64,000 nt of DNA from the NCBI RefSeq assembly GCF_041737375.1, contig NZ_JBGSRV010000015.1, positions 62,001 through 126,000 of the forward strand. The letters are read 5' to 3'. The DNA is from Vampirovibrio sp041737375 (GTDB lineage: Bacteria; Cyanobacteriota; Vampirovibrionia; Vampirovibrionales; Vampirovibrionaceae). Positions within the stretch are counted from its first letter, which is position 1, and every line of letters starts with the position of its first letter. Made by a program: the position numbers and the translations under genes. The notes beneath the pieces are model-generated. The model saw only the letters and a list, made by a program, of their open reading frames with translations. It made no database searches and was not told the origin of the DNA. Shown one piece after another: positions 25,104 through 33,477 of the stretch.

Positions 25104-26162
25104 ATGTCAGCCCCCACCATTGAAACCCAGACCATGCAAGCCATTCAGAAAGCCACCGCCGACAGTGGTTTTAAAGTCGCTACGGTAGAAAAGCCGGTAG
25201 CGGGGCCCAAAGAGGTTTTAATCAAGGTCAGTCTGGCATCCGTGTGCGGCACCGATTTTCACATTACCGAGTGGGACGAATGGAGCGCCAACCGGATTCA
25301 AACCCCATTGGTGTACGGCCATGAGTTTTGCGGGGTGATTGAAAGCGTGGGCGATAAGGTTCAGGGCCTAAAGGCGGGCGATTACGTTTCCGCCGAAATG
25401 CACCTGCCTTGCGGTCACTGTTTGCAATGCCAGCAAGGCCACAAGCATATTTGCGAAAACGTGAAAATTTTTGGCATCGATTTACCCGGTTGCTTTGCCG
25501 AATACATCGCCATTCCCGCCAAGCAGGTGGTCAAACTGCCCGCCTCCATCAAGCCGGAATACGGCGCTTTGCTGGATTCTCTGGGCAATTCGGTGCATGC
25601 CGTTTCCAAGGCGGATGTCTCTGGAAAAACAGTACATGTGGTGGGCTGCGGACCATTGGGACTGTTTGCCATTGTGGTAGCCAAAGCCATGGGTGCTTTA
25701 AAGGTGTTTGCCTCCGATGTTTCCCCTTTCCGGCTGGAGCTGGCCGAAAAAGCGGGAGCGGATGCCGTATGGGCCGCCGATAAAGTCAAAGTGTCTGATG
25801 AGATTAAGAAACTGACCCACCAAAGCGGGGTGGATGTGGTGCTGGAAATGTCCGGCAGCCCCATGGCCATTAACGATTCCCTGACCAGTTTGCGACTGGG
25901 CGGCACGGTGGTGCTGATGGGCATTCCCAAAGGCAAAGTAGAGCTGAACATCAGTCAGGATATTATTTTTAAGGAAGCCAAGGTCATTGGGGTAAACGGT
26001 CGCCAGATTTTCCAAACCTGGCTTTTAATGCTAGACCTGATGGAAGCGGGCAAGCTGGATTTAGATTTTATTATCACCCACCACTTGCCCATGGCCGAAT
26101 TCGGGCAAGCCATGGAACTCATTCGCCAAGGCGTCAGCGGCAAAATCTTGCTGAAGCCTTAA
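25104..26162 (+). CDS. tdh: L-threonine 3-dehydrogenase
   Basis: Tdh oxidises threonine to 2-amino-3-ketobutyrate with NAD. The 352-residue protein is a zinc medium-chain dehydrogenase: catalytic zinc site C48 (SVCGTDFH), H73 and E74 (YGHEFCG), structural zinc cysteines C103, C106, C109 and C117, and the Rossmann motif GCGPLGLFA. The kbl gene follows 66 nt downstream, completing the two-step threonine-to-glycine route, which supports the substrate assignment within a broad family. AGGATCGCC precedes the ATG. Confidence 0.92.
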   Translation: MSAPTIETQTMQAIQKATADSGFKVATVEKPVAGPKEVLIKVSLASVCGTDFHITEWDEWSANRIQTPLVYGHEFCGVIESVGDKVQGLKAGDYVSAEMHLPCGHCLQCQQGHKHICENVKIFGIDLPGCFAEYIAIPAKQVVKLPASIKPEYGALLDSLGNSVHAVSKADVSGKTVHVVGCGPLGLFAIVVAKAMGALKVFASDVSPFRLELAEKAGADAVWAADKVKVSDEIKKLTHQSGVDVVLEMSGSPMAINDSLTSLRLGGTVVLMGIPKGKVELNISQDIIFKEAKVIGVNGRQIFQTWLLMLDLMEAGKLDLDFIITHHLPMAEFGQAMELIRQGVSGKILLKP

Positions 26163-26228
26163 TATAATAAAAGAAATTTTTAAAAGTTCGCTTCGCGTTT
26201 TCGCCCGTTTTACAAAGGACTTGAACCC

Positions 26229-27434
26229 ATGACTGCCACCACCCATCCCGCTTCCAATCGGCTTGATTTCCTGAAAGAGGAGATTCAGCATCTGAAGGAT
26301 GAGCATTTGTACCAAACGCTGAAGGTGTTTGAGGGCCAGCAGGATGCCGAAATTACCATGGATGGACGGCAGATTCTGAATTTTTCCTCCAACAATTACC
26401 TGGGGCTGGCCAATCACCCCAAATTGATTGAGGCCTCTATCAAGGCCACTCAGGAACTGGGCGTAGGGGCGGGCGCTGTGCGCACCATTATTGGCACCAT
26501 GCGCATTCACGAAGCGCTGGAAGAAAAGCTGGCCCAGTTCAAGCAGTGCGAGGCCACGCTGGTTTTACAATCTGGCTTTACAGCCAATATGGCCGCCATT
26601 CCGCCCATTATGGGCGAGGGCGATGTGGTGATCAGCGACCAGTTGAACCATGCCAGCATTATCGATGCCGTTCGGCTGACCCGAGGCACTACCAAGGATA
26701 TTTTTCCGCACAGCGATATGAATGCGCTGGAAAGCGTGTTGAAAAAACATAAAAACGCCCGTCGCAAGCTGATTGTGACCGATGGCGTGTTTTCCATGGA
26801 CGGTGATATCGCCAAACTGCCCGACATTGTAAGCTTAGCCGAAAAACACAACGCCATTGTGATGGTGGATGACGCCCACGGCAGCGGTGTTTTGGGCAGC
26901 CATGGCCGAGGCACGGTGGATCACTTCGGCCTGCACGGCCAGGTGGATATTGTGGTGGGCACCATGTCCAAAGCATTGGGTTCTATGGGGGGCTATGTGG
27001 CCAGCACCCACGCCATGCGAGAGATTATGATTAACAAGGCCCGCCCCCTGCTGTTCAGCACACCGCATCCGCCCGCCGTGGTGGCAGCCTGTATGGCGGC
27101 CATTGACCTGATGGCTCAAGATGACGCCCTGATTCAGAAATTGTGGTACAACACCCGGTATTTCAAGGCTGGAATGAAGTCCATTGGCCTGCCCATTGAT
27201 AGCGAAACCCCGCTTTGCCCGGTGATTGTAGGCACCAGCGAAAAAGCCCAAAAACTGAGCCAGCGATTGTTGGAAGAGGGTATTTACGGCCGGGCCATTG
27301 TATTTCCCACCGTGGCTGCCGATAAAGCCCGTGTGCGGGTCATTATCAACGCCTGCCACACCCAGTCCCAACTGGATCGCTGCATTGAAGCCTTTGAAAA
27401 AATTGGCAAAGAACTGAACCTGCTGAACGGGTAA
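26229..27434 (+). CDS. kbl: 2-amino-3-ketobutyrate CoA ligase (glycine C-acetyltransferase)
   Basis: Kbl cleaves 2-amino-3-ketobutyrate with CoA to glycine and acetyl-CoA. The 401-residue protein is a class II PLP alpha-oxoamine synthase with NFSSNNYLGLANHPKL, the PLP-contact VDDAHGSG (D214, H217) and the Schiff-base lysine K248 in TMSKALGSMGGY. Closely related 8-amino-7-oxononanoate synthases are the main alternative; the adjacent tdh gene decides for Kbl. AAAGGA lies upstream of the ATG. Confidence 0.93.
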   Translation: MTATTHPASNRLDFLKEEIQHLKDEHLYQTLKVFEGQQDAEITMDGRQILNFSSNNYLGLANHPKLIEASIKATQELGVGAGAVRTIIGTMRIHEALEEKLAQFKQCEATLVLQSGFTANMAAIPPIMGEGDVVISDQLNHASIIDAVRLTRGTTKDIFPHSDMNALESVLKKHKNARRKLIVTDGVFSMDGDIAKLPDIVSLAEKHNAIVMVDDAHGSGVLGSHGRGTVDHFGLHGQVDIVVGTMSKALGSMGGYVASTHAMREIMINKARPLLFSTPHPPAVVAACMAAIDLMAQDDALIQKLWYNTRYFKAGMKSIGLPIDSETPLCPVIVGTSEKAQKLSQRLLEEGIYGRAIVFPTVAADKARVRVIINACHTQSQLDRCIEAFEKIGKELNLLNG

Positions 27435-27471
27435 TTCTCCCGTTTGGTTGCTTCATGCAATCTTTACAATG

Positions 27472-27480
27472 TGTTAGAAT
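27472..27480 (+). promoter_or_regulatory. Extended -10 promoter upstream of the GGDEF/HD-GYP gene
   Basis: TGTTAGAAT is an extended -10 element with a weak -35 (TTCATG, 17 nt upstream). It would start transcription near 27487, which supports translation from the GTG at 27539 rather than from the ATG at 27455. Confidence 0.4.
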
Positions 27481-27538
27481 TGCTGAACCAAAAGCGTGTA
27501 TCACCGCTTCATTCAGGGAGACAGCGGGGAGTTTTAGC

Positions 27539-29539
27539 GTGGAAAGACCCGAACATAAAAACACCGGCAAGGGCTTGGCCCATCGCTGGAATCAATTTTG
27601 TAACCACTTGTCCCAGCGGGTAGATCAATACGCCACTGGCCTGCTGCATGCCGAAAAAATTCAGATGGGCAAGAATCCCCATGCCGCCAAGCTGGCCAAA
27701 ACCAAGCTAAGCACCCCGGAAGAGGAAGTCCGCAAGCTGGTCAGCACCGCCGCTTCGCTGGAAGACGTGTGGCATTTCTTTTTAAAGCGCCTTAAAAGCA
27801 GCAGCAACATTGATTTTCTGTGCTTTTCAGTCAAAGACGAACGGGGCGACTTTATTCAGGCCCGCTTTATCCATACGGGTTCTCCCTCAGGCCCTTCCCC
27901 TGCGGTTAGCATGGAAATCCCCCATATTTCCATGGCCGATACCCATAATCATCTGGTACAGGCCTACAACCTGAAAGACACCACTTTTTCCCCCTACCTC
28001 AAATCGCTGGGGCCCGATATTCTGGCCTGTATTCCATGGGCGCAGCAGAACGATGGCACCACGGAACCAACCAACCCGTTTAACCTGTTCAGCGTTCCCC
28101 TGATTGCCGGGGGAGAGGCCATTGCCATGCTCACCCTGGGCTTTAAGGAAATGGATGCCTTTTCTCAAGCCAAGCTGTCTTATGTCTATACGTTGCGGGA
28201 TCAAATCGCCCAGTTAATCTGGAACCTGATTTTGCAGGATCGTATGAAAAATCAGGCCCAGGTGGATAATTTAACCGGACTGCTCAGCTACACTTATTTT
28301 CAGGGCGTGCTGGAGCGGGAAATGTCTAAAGCCGACAGCAACAACGGCTCGGTGTCGGTCATGATTCTGGATGTGAATAACATTGAGGAAATCAACCAAA
28401 CGCTGGGCCATCAGGCGGGAGATGACGCCATTTGCCACTTGGCCTCCACCGTGCGCCGCCTCAGCAGAGGGCTGGATACCATTGCCCGTTATGGCGGGGA
28501 TGAAGTGGTGGTGGTATTGCCGGAAAGTGACCGAAAAGCCGCTGACGAAATCGCCCAGCGCTTTCTGGAAGGATTAAAAGTTCGGCTGCCTGAGCATTTA
28601 CGCCGTTTATCCATCAGCATTGGCCATGCCACCTACCCGGATGACACCAAAACTCAGGAAAAACTACTGAAACTATCAGAGCAAGCCCTGCATCTCGCCA
28701 AGTTTAAAGGCGGAAAAACCGGAGAGTCATCCTGTATCGCCTGTGGAGAAATCGATCAACTCAACGATAAAACCGTGATCGAGGTATTCGCCTCTCAAGT
28801 GGCCCGTAAGTACGATAATATCCACGTTCCCAGCGTTTATCAGGAACTGGTGAACCACATTGAAAAGAAAACCTCCACCAGCACCCCCAAAACCGATGAC
28901 TTAATGCTGGAAACCATCACCTCACTGGCCGGAGCCCTGGAGGCCAAGGATCGCTACACCCGAGGACATTCCCAAGCGGTGGCCAACTATGCCGTGGCGC
29001 TGGCCCACGCCCTGAAAATGACACCCGCCGAGGTGGAAGAGATTCGGGCCGCCGCCTTCCTGCACGATATTGGCAAAATCGGCATTCCCGAGGATATTTT
29101 GTGCAAAGACGGCCCACTGAACGAAAAAGAGTGGGAAATTATGAAACAACACGCCGTGATTGGCGCGCAACAAATTTTATACCCGGTGGCCTCTTTGCGG
29201 CCTATTATTCCGGCGGTTGAATGTCACCATGAAAACTGGGACGGCAGCGGTCACCCCCACGGATACAGAGGGGAAAAGATTCCAGTCGGGGCCAGAATTG
29301 TTTCCATTGTGGACGCCTTTCATGCCCTAACCTCTGATCGGCCTTACCGCAAGGCCATGCCGGTGGCCAATGCCAGAAACCTTCTGGAGGCAGGCTCCGG
29401 CTCCAAGTGGGATCCGCATTTGCTGAACGCTTTTTTCAATATTTTAACCATTGCCACCCCCAAAACCCCGGAAGAACCGGCCTCGGTCAGCCCCATTATT
29501 CCGGTGCGGTTAACGCTGGGAAGCACTGCCGCAAATTGA
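27539..29539 (+). CDS. GAF-like/GGDEF/HD-GYP cyclic di-GMP protein
   Basis: The 666-residue protein has a GAF-like sensor region (about 60-230), a GGDEF domain with ARYGGDEVVVVLPES (319-323 is GGDEV), and an HD-GYP domain with HDIGKIGIPEDIL and HHENWDGSGHPHGYRGEKIP. It may both make and degrade cyclic di-GMP in the cytoplasm, although such dual proteins often keep only one activity. Metal ligands of the HD-GYP domain appear intact. There is no membrane segment. I chose the GTG at 27539 because GGGGAG is 9 nt upstream and the extra upstream codons are poorly protein-like. Confidence 0.9.
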   Translation: MERPEHKNTGKGLAHRWNQFCNHLSQRVDQYATGLLHAEKIQMGKNPHAAKLAKTKLSTPEEEVRKLVSTAASLEDVWHFFLKRLKSSSNIDFLCFSVKDERGDFIQARFIHTGSPSGPSPAVSMEIPHISMADTHNHLVQAYNLKDTTFSPYLKSLGPDILACIPWAQQNDGTTEPTNPFNLFSVPLIAGGEAIAMLTLGFKEMDAFSQAKLSYVYTLRDQIAQLIWNLILQDRMKNQAQVDNLTGLLSYTYFQGVLEREMSKADSNNGSVSVMILDVNNIEEINQTLGHQAGDDAICHLASTVRRLSRGLDTIARYGGDEVVVVLPESDRKAADEIAQRFLEGLKVRLPEHLRRLSISIGHATYPDDTKTQEKLLKLSEQALHLAKFKGGKTGESSCIACGEIDQLNDKTVIEVFASQVARKYDNIHVPSVYQELVNHIEKKTSTSTPKTDDLMLETITSLAGALEAKDRYTRGHSQAVANYAVALAHALKMTPAEVEEIRAAAFLHDIGKIGIPEDILCKDGPLNEKEWEIMKQHAVIGAQQILYPVASLRPIIPAVECHHENWDGSGHPHGYRGEKIPVGARIVSIVDAFHALTSDRPYRKAMPVANARNLLEAGSGSKWDPHLLNAFFNILTIATPKTPEEPASVSPIIPVRLTLGSTAAN

Positions 29540-29565
29540 CTTTCCCTTCCCGTTTTCCTTACAAT
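29536..29565 (+). promoter_or_regulatory. Sigma-70-type promoter upstream of the rpoZ-like gene
   Basis: TTGACT (29536-29541) and TACAAT (29560-29565) are 18 nt apart. The -35 box overlaps the stop codon of the upstream gene. The predicted leader before the ATG at 29669 is about 95 nt. Confidence 0.65.
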
Positions 29566-29668
29566 AAGTAGGCTGCCAAAAATTTCGCCGGTATCCTTTT
29601 TCCGGTAACTTTTCTCCGATATCCGTGCGAGGCCAGCGACCATCAATAAATAGGGAGCGCTTAACCGC

Positions 29669-29896
29669 ATGACCACCATCACCCAGATTGCTTGTGACCT
29701 GAACGAAAAAGTGGAAAACCGCTATGCCCTGGTGCTAGAAATTGCCGAACTTGGCAAGCGCCTGCTAGAAGACAATCGGGACAAAATGGGCCACGACCCT
29801 TTTTCCAAAGTGTCCACCTCCTCAGAAAAAGTGATCTACCAAGCCTTGATTATGAAGTCCAGCGAAATTGATATCGGTGACGGCTTAATCGGTTAA
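29669..29896 (+). CDS. rpoZ: RNA polymerase omega subunit-like protein
   Basis: The 75-residue protein contains ENRYALVLEIAELGKRLLED, closely following the NRYxLVxxAAxRARQL pattern of omega, then a second helix KVIYQALIMKSSEIDIGDG in the position of the conserved KPVxxALxEIxxGxI. Omega chaperones the beta-prime subunit of RNA polymerase. The C-terminal part is more divergent than usual, so the name is provisional. It has its own promoter and terminator and is a single-gene unit. Confidence 0.55.
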   Translation: MTTITQIACDLNEKVENRYALVLEIAELGKRLLEDNRDKMGHDPFSKVSTSSEKVIYQALIMKSSEIDIGDGLIG

Positions 29897-29920
29897 TCAA
29901 CAGAATTTTAAAATGCTTTA

Positions 29921-29949
29921 AAAGACAGCTTCCCCAAGCTGTCTTTTTT
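29921..29949 (+). terminator. Intrinsic terminator
   Basis: AAAGACAGCTT pairs perfectly with AAGCTGTCTTT around a CCCC loop and is followed by more T residues. It ends the rpoZ-like unit. Confidence 0.9.
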
Positions 29950-30065
29950 ACGGCGGGCCCATCCAAAAAGTTTGCCCCTGCCAAAAGGCGACTGTCCACG
30001 AACGGCAACCCCTTGAATTTTCCTCGTTCAATCCAGATTAAAGGCTACTCAGATAGAGCAACAAT

Positions 30066-30074
30066 TGCTATAAT
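30066..30074 (+). promoter_or_regulatory. Extended -10 promoter
   Basis: TTGCTATAAT contains TGC plus a perfect TATAAT at 30069-30074. No good -35 box is present. It would give a leader of about 230 nt before the small gene at 30313. Confidence 0.5.
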
Positions 30075-30141
30075 AAACTTGAAAAATGGGAGTCGAAAAT
30101 AAACCTGTTGAGGGGTTTTTTCAAAAAGAAAGAAGGATACG

Positions 30142-30210
30142 ATGCCAGTAATCGAACGGCTTAAGTGTGCTTTTATTCAGAAACGATATGGGTCATCCAC
30201 CGGGGTATAG
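30142..30210 (+). CDS. Possible 22-residue leader peptide
   Basis: An ATG at 30142 opens a 22-codon frame ending in TAG at 30208-30210, with AGAAGGA four nt upstream. The peptide is MPVIERLKCAFIQKRYGSST plus two residues. It lies in the long leader between a strong -10 box and the small gene at 30313. It may be an upstream control frame or simply chance. Confidence 0.25.
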   Translation: MPVIERLKCAFIQKRYGSSTGV

Positions 30211-30312
30211 CCTGCATTTAGTAAAACGACTTCAAACACGGTTATTAAGTAAGAAGAACCACCTGAAAACCACGATCCAATTTGGTCAATCCAGAAACTG
30301 AGAGGAGAAACT

Positions 30313-30522
30313 GTGGCGATGAATCGGCCCTTAAAAAAGTATGTTGAAAAATTTGAAGCCTTAGACGTTGCGGCGGGCATCTATCAATCTCGAACCCTTA
30401 AACGGGAGCGCTATAACCAGAATGATTTTTTGGAATACCTGAGCGCTTATGAACTACTGGGAGCCGAGCCCGACTTTCGCCTGGAGCCTGATTCGGAGAT
30501 GGAATTTAAAACCCTGGAATAA
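30313..30522 (+). CDS. Small hypothetical protein (69 residues)
   Basis: I do not recognise this protein. It begins with basic residues (NRPLKKYVEKFEALDVAAG) and ends in an acidic tail (GAEPDFRLEPDSEMEFKTLE). No membrane segment or signal peptide is visible. The start is GTG at 30313 with AGAGGAG at good spacing; ATG at 30319 is possible. An extended -10 promoter lies about 240 nt upstream and a strong terminator 21 nt downstream, so it looks like a genuine single-gene unit. Confidence 0.55.
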   Translation: MAMNRPLKKYVEKFEALDVAAGIYQSRTLKRERYNQNDFLEYLSAYELLGAEPDFRLEPDSEMEFKTLE

Positions 30523-30543
30523 TACCCTTTCGTTATTGTTGGT

Positions 30544-30579
30544 CAAAGAGAGCTTGTGAACAGGCTCTCTTTGTTTTTT
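30544..30579 (+). terminator. Intrinsic terminator
   Basis: CAAAGAGAGC (30544-30553) pairs perfectly with GCTCTCTTTG (30564-30573) and is followed by TTTTTT. Confidence 0.9.
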
Positions 30580-30608
30580 GATAGGCATCATTAACCAATC
30601 GAGAAACA

Positions 30609-32507
30609 ATGAACAAAAAAATTCGCGGCCTTCTTGACAAAATTGGGCAATACAACCGAGTCGTCAACGAGTACCTGCGGGCCACGGAATCCTCGCCCGA
30701 TCACGCCATGGCCCACGTTAACTGGGGCATCGATTTGGCCCAAAGCGACAAACTGGAAGAATCTCTGGAAAAGTTCAAGCTGGCCAGCGAAATCGCGCCG
30801 CACCGATTTGAGCCTTTCCTGAACTGGGGCGTGGCGCTGGCCAAAATGAACCGGCTGGATGAAGCCATTGAAAAGTTCCAGCTGTGCATTGAAAGAAACG
30901 ACAAACTGGCCAACCCCTACATGCTTTGGGGGGCAGTGCTGATGTCTCAGGGGAAACCTGAGGAAGCGCGAATACAGTATGAAATGGCCATTTCTCTGGG
31001 GCCAGAGAACCCGGAACCTTATATCAACTGGGGCATTGCGCTAGCTCGCATGGGCTTTTACAAAGAGGCCATTCAAAATTTTAAACAGGGACTGGCCATT
31101 CATGGCTACCAGCCTCATCTGTATTTTTTATGGGGCGCTATTCTGGCCGAATTACAGGATTATGAAAGCGCCATTGAAAAGTTCAAAATCACCCTGCGCT
31201 TTTTGCCCAAGCATGCCGAAGCCTATTACTTCTGGAGTGTGGCCTTAAACCGGCTGGGGCGCTATGAGCAAGCGCTGGAGAAATCCAGAAAAGCCATTGC
31301 CTTGGGCTGGGAAAAGCCAGAGGCCTATCTCAATCAGGGGGATATTCTGGCCAACCTGAAGCGGCTGGATGTGGCCATCCACAACTACAAGCAAGCCACC
31401 ACTCTGGCCCCGGAAATGCCGGAACCCTATTTAAGCTGGGGCATTGCCTTGTGCCAACAGGGCAATATTGAAGAAGGACTGGCCCAGTTTAAACGCTGTC
31501 AAGCCTTACAACCAGAGATGCCCAGCCTCTACAGCCACTGGGGACGCTACCTGCTGGAACAGGGACAAGCCTCCCAAGCGCTGGATCACTTGCAAAAAGC
31601 GGTGGCTCAGGAACCTGACAATCTGGAAGCGCTCATGAACCTGTCCATGGCCCTCATCAAAACAGGCCAGCAAAACGAAGCCATTGAACTGCTGCAAAGC
31701 ATTGAAGAAAAAGACAAATGGAATCCTCAGGTGCATTACTTGCTAGGCACCCACTTTATGGGCGCAGAAAACTGGATCAAGGCCAAAACCCATCTGGAAA
31801 AAACACTGGCAGAACAACCGGACTTTGAAGACGCTTCGGTGAATTTGGCCCTGGTGCTTTGTGAACTGGGAGAAACCCTGGAAGCGGTGCGTCAAATGCG
31901 CCCGGTCATTCGTCGCCTACCTCAATCGGCGTCCATGAACTTTTTCTATGGGCTGATCCTGTACCGCCACGGGGATTGGAAAGATGCCCTGCTCAAGTAT
32001 CGCAAGGCGCTGGAGATTGATCCGGCCCACCTGAGCGCCAAAGTGGCCATGGGGGAGGTACTGATTCGCCTCAATGACCTGCCAGAAGCGGAACGCACTT
32101 TGAGGCAAGCCCTTCAGGAGGCTCCTCACAGTTTGCCCAGCCTGTATTTGATGGGGCTGTGCCAGATGCGGCAGGCCGAAACCGAAACCAGCCACCCGCA
32201 GCAGGTGAGCTTGTGGGAACAAGCGCAGCAGCATTTTGAAACCATACTCACCCTAGAGCCTCGCCATTTGGAAGCGGAAATCAATCTCTCTTTGTTGGCC
32301 GGTCTGCTGGGGTCGACTGATACCCTGAACACCCGCTTTGAGCTACTGCTTCAGCAGTTTGGAGAAACAGAACAGGCTGCTATTTTGTACTACTGGGCAG
32401 AAGCCCTCACCAAAATTGGTCAGCCCGCCTTAGCTCAAGAAAAATTGACGGAGGCCCAAACCCTCAACCCGGATATTAAAGCCCAAATGGAAAGCATGGC
32501 CTTGTAG
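30609..32507 (+). CDS. Tetratricopeptide repeat protein
   Basis: The 632-residue protein is built almost wholly of TPR units of about 34 residues, with repeated patterns such as PYINWGIALARMGFYKEAIQNFKQGL and PYLSWGIALCQQGNIEEGLAQFKRC. I count roughly 15-17 repeats. A Trp-Gly pair recurs in many units (NWGI, NWGV, LWGA, SWGI, HWGR), an unusual uniform feature. There is no signal peptide or membrane segment, so it is probably a cytoplasmic scaffold; partners are unknown. The promoter of the next gene overlaps its 3' end. Confidence 0.9.
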   Translation: MNKKIRGLLDKIGQYNRVVNEYLRATESSPDHAMAHVNWGIDLAQSDKLEESLEKFKLASEIAPHRFEPFLNWGVALAKMNRLDEAIEKFQLCIERNDKLANPYMLWGAVLMSQGKPEEARIQYEMAISLGPENPEPYINWGIALARMGFYKEAIQNFKQGLAIHGYQPHLYFLWGAILAELQDYESAIEKFKITLRFLPKHAEAYYFWSVALNRLGRYEQALEKSRKAIALGWEKPEAYLNQGDILANLKRLDVAIHNYKQATTLAPEMPEPYLSWGIALCQQGNIEEGLAQFKRCQALQPEMPSLYSHWGRYLLEQGQASQALDHLQKAVAQEPDNLEALMNLSMALIKTGQQNEAIELLQSIEEKDKWNPQVHYLLGTHFMGAENWIKAKTHLEKTLAEQPDFEDASVNLALVLCELGETLEAVRQMRPVIRRLPQSASMNFFYGLILYRHGDWKDALLKYRKALEIDPAHLSAKVAMGEVLIRLNDLPEAERTLRQALQEAPHSLPSLYLMGLCQMRQAETETSHPQQVSLWEQAQQHFETILTLEPRHLEAEINLSLLAGLLGSTDTLNTRFELLLQQFGETEQAAILYYWAEALTKIGQPALAQEKLTEAQTLNPDIKAQMESMAL

Positions 32508-32528
32508 CCTCAACGCTTCGGGTATAAT
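32502..32528 (+). promoter_or_regulatory. Promoter of the ycf23-like gene
   Basis: TTGTAG (32502-32507, overlapping the TPR gene stop) and a perfect TATAAT (32523-32528) are 15 nt apart, slightly short. The leader carries GGAGAAAT before the ATG at 32566. Confidence 0.55.
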
Positions 32529-32565
32529 GACATTCATATTACCGTTGTTTGGAGAAATAAAGCCC

Positions 32566-33321
32566 ATGAACGCAAGCCTCAATACCTTGAAAACCGCTTT
32601 GAACGAGCGCAAAGCCGTTAAAATCATTGCCGGAATCGCCAATCTGGATTTGGAAAACGTGCTGCAAGTGGTTCGCGCCGCTGAAGCCGCTGGCGCCACC
32701 GCCGTGGATGTAGCCGCCCATCCCGACATTGTGAAAGCCGCCAAAGCCGCTACGAAGGCCGCCGTATTCGCATCCAGCGTAGAGCCAGCCGCCTTGGCCC
32801 AAGCGGTCGCCGCCGGGGCTGATGTGGCCGAACTGGGCAACTTTGACGCCTTGTACGATCAAGGTCTGTTTTTAAGCGCTGAAGAAGTGCTGGCGTTGGC
32901 CACCCAAACCGTTGCGTTAGTGCAAGGTCAGGCGCTGATTTCCATTACCGTACCGGGACACCTGACCCTGGAAAGCCAAGTTCGCCTGGCCGCCCAATTG
33001 GAAGCCCTGGGCGTTGACATGATTCAAACCGAAGGCGCAAGCCGGGTACTGGCCGCAGAACCCACCGCAAAATCCTTAACTGCGGCAGAAAAAGAAACCA
33101 TTACCCTGATGAACACCCGTGCATTGGTGCAAGCCACCCGTTTGCCGGTAATGACCGCCAGCGGCATGACCGAAAACAATGTAAATCAGGCGTTCGCCGC
33201 CGGGGCCTCCGCCGTTGGGGTTGGCAGCTTTGTGAACAAAGCCCGCACCGAAGCCGAAATGACCGAGCGCTGCCACGGTGTCATGGCCGCCAGCCGTCAC
33301 TCGGTAAGCGTAGCCTGCTAA
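32566..33321 (+). CDS. Ycf23/DUF561 family protein
   Basis: The 251-residue protein matches Ycf23/DUF561, a TIM-barrel-like family found in cyanobacteria and red-algal plastids: KAVKIIAGIANLDLENVLQVVRAAEAAGATAVDVAAHPDIVK, then FASSVEP and GADVAELGNFDALYDQG. Its biochemical role is unknown. It ends with a phosphate-binding-like GASAVGVGSFVNKA loop. The ATG at 32566 has GGAGA 10 nt upstream. Its presence is one of the best pointers to a cyanobacterial relative. Confidence 0.85.
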   Translation: MNASLNTLKTALNERKAVKIIAGIANLDLENVLQVVRAAEAAGATAVDVAAHPDIVKAAKAATKAAVFASSVEPAALAQAVAAGADVAELGNFDALYDQGLFLSAEEVLALATQTVALVQGQALISITVPGHLTLESQVRLAAQLEALGVDMIQTEGASRVLAAEPTAKSLTAAEKETITLMNTRALVQATRLPVMTASGMTENNVNQAFAAGASAVGVGSFVNKARTEAEMTERCHGVMAASRHSVSVAC

Positions 33322-33346
33322 TTCATACTATCTATCTCGTAATTTT

Positions 33347-33389
33347 CAAAGAGACTGCCTCCATATCGTGGGCAGTCTCTTTGGTTTAT
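33347..33389 (+). terminator. Terminator hairpin after the ycf23-like gene
   Basis: CAAAGAGACTGCC (33347-33359) pairs perfectly with GGCAGTCTCTTTG (33371-33383), followed by the imperfect tract GTTTATA. Confidence 0.75.
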
Positions 33390-33422
33390 AGCCAGTTGGG
33401 AGCAATCCCCCAACCGGCTATA
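33387..33422. repeat. Inverted repeat, no gene
   Basis: TATAGCC-AG-TTGGG and its near-complement CCCAA-CC-GGCTATA flank a short loop. There is no T-run on either strand in the right place, so it is not a plain terminator. Function unknown. Confidence 0.45.
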
Positions 33423-33462
33423 AAAAATTAAAAAGGTCTATTACACCATTGGTGATTTGATT

Positions 33463-33471
33463 TGGTATAAT
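33463..33471 (+). promoter_or_regulatory. Extended -10 promoter of candidate small RNA
   Basis: TGGTATAAT combines the TGn extension with a perfect TATAAT (33466-33471). A small palindrome CACCATTGGTG lies just upstream at about 33444-33454, a possible operator. No coding gene follows for about 240 nt. Confidence 0.55.
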
Positions 33472-33477
33472 AAACCC

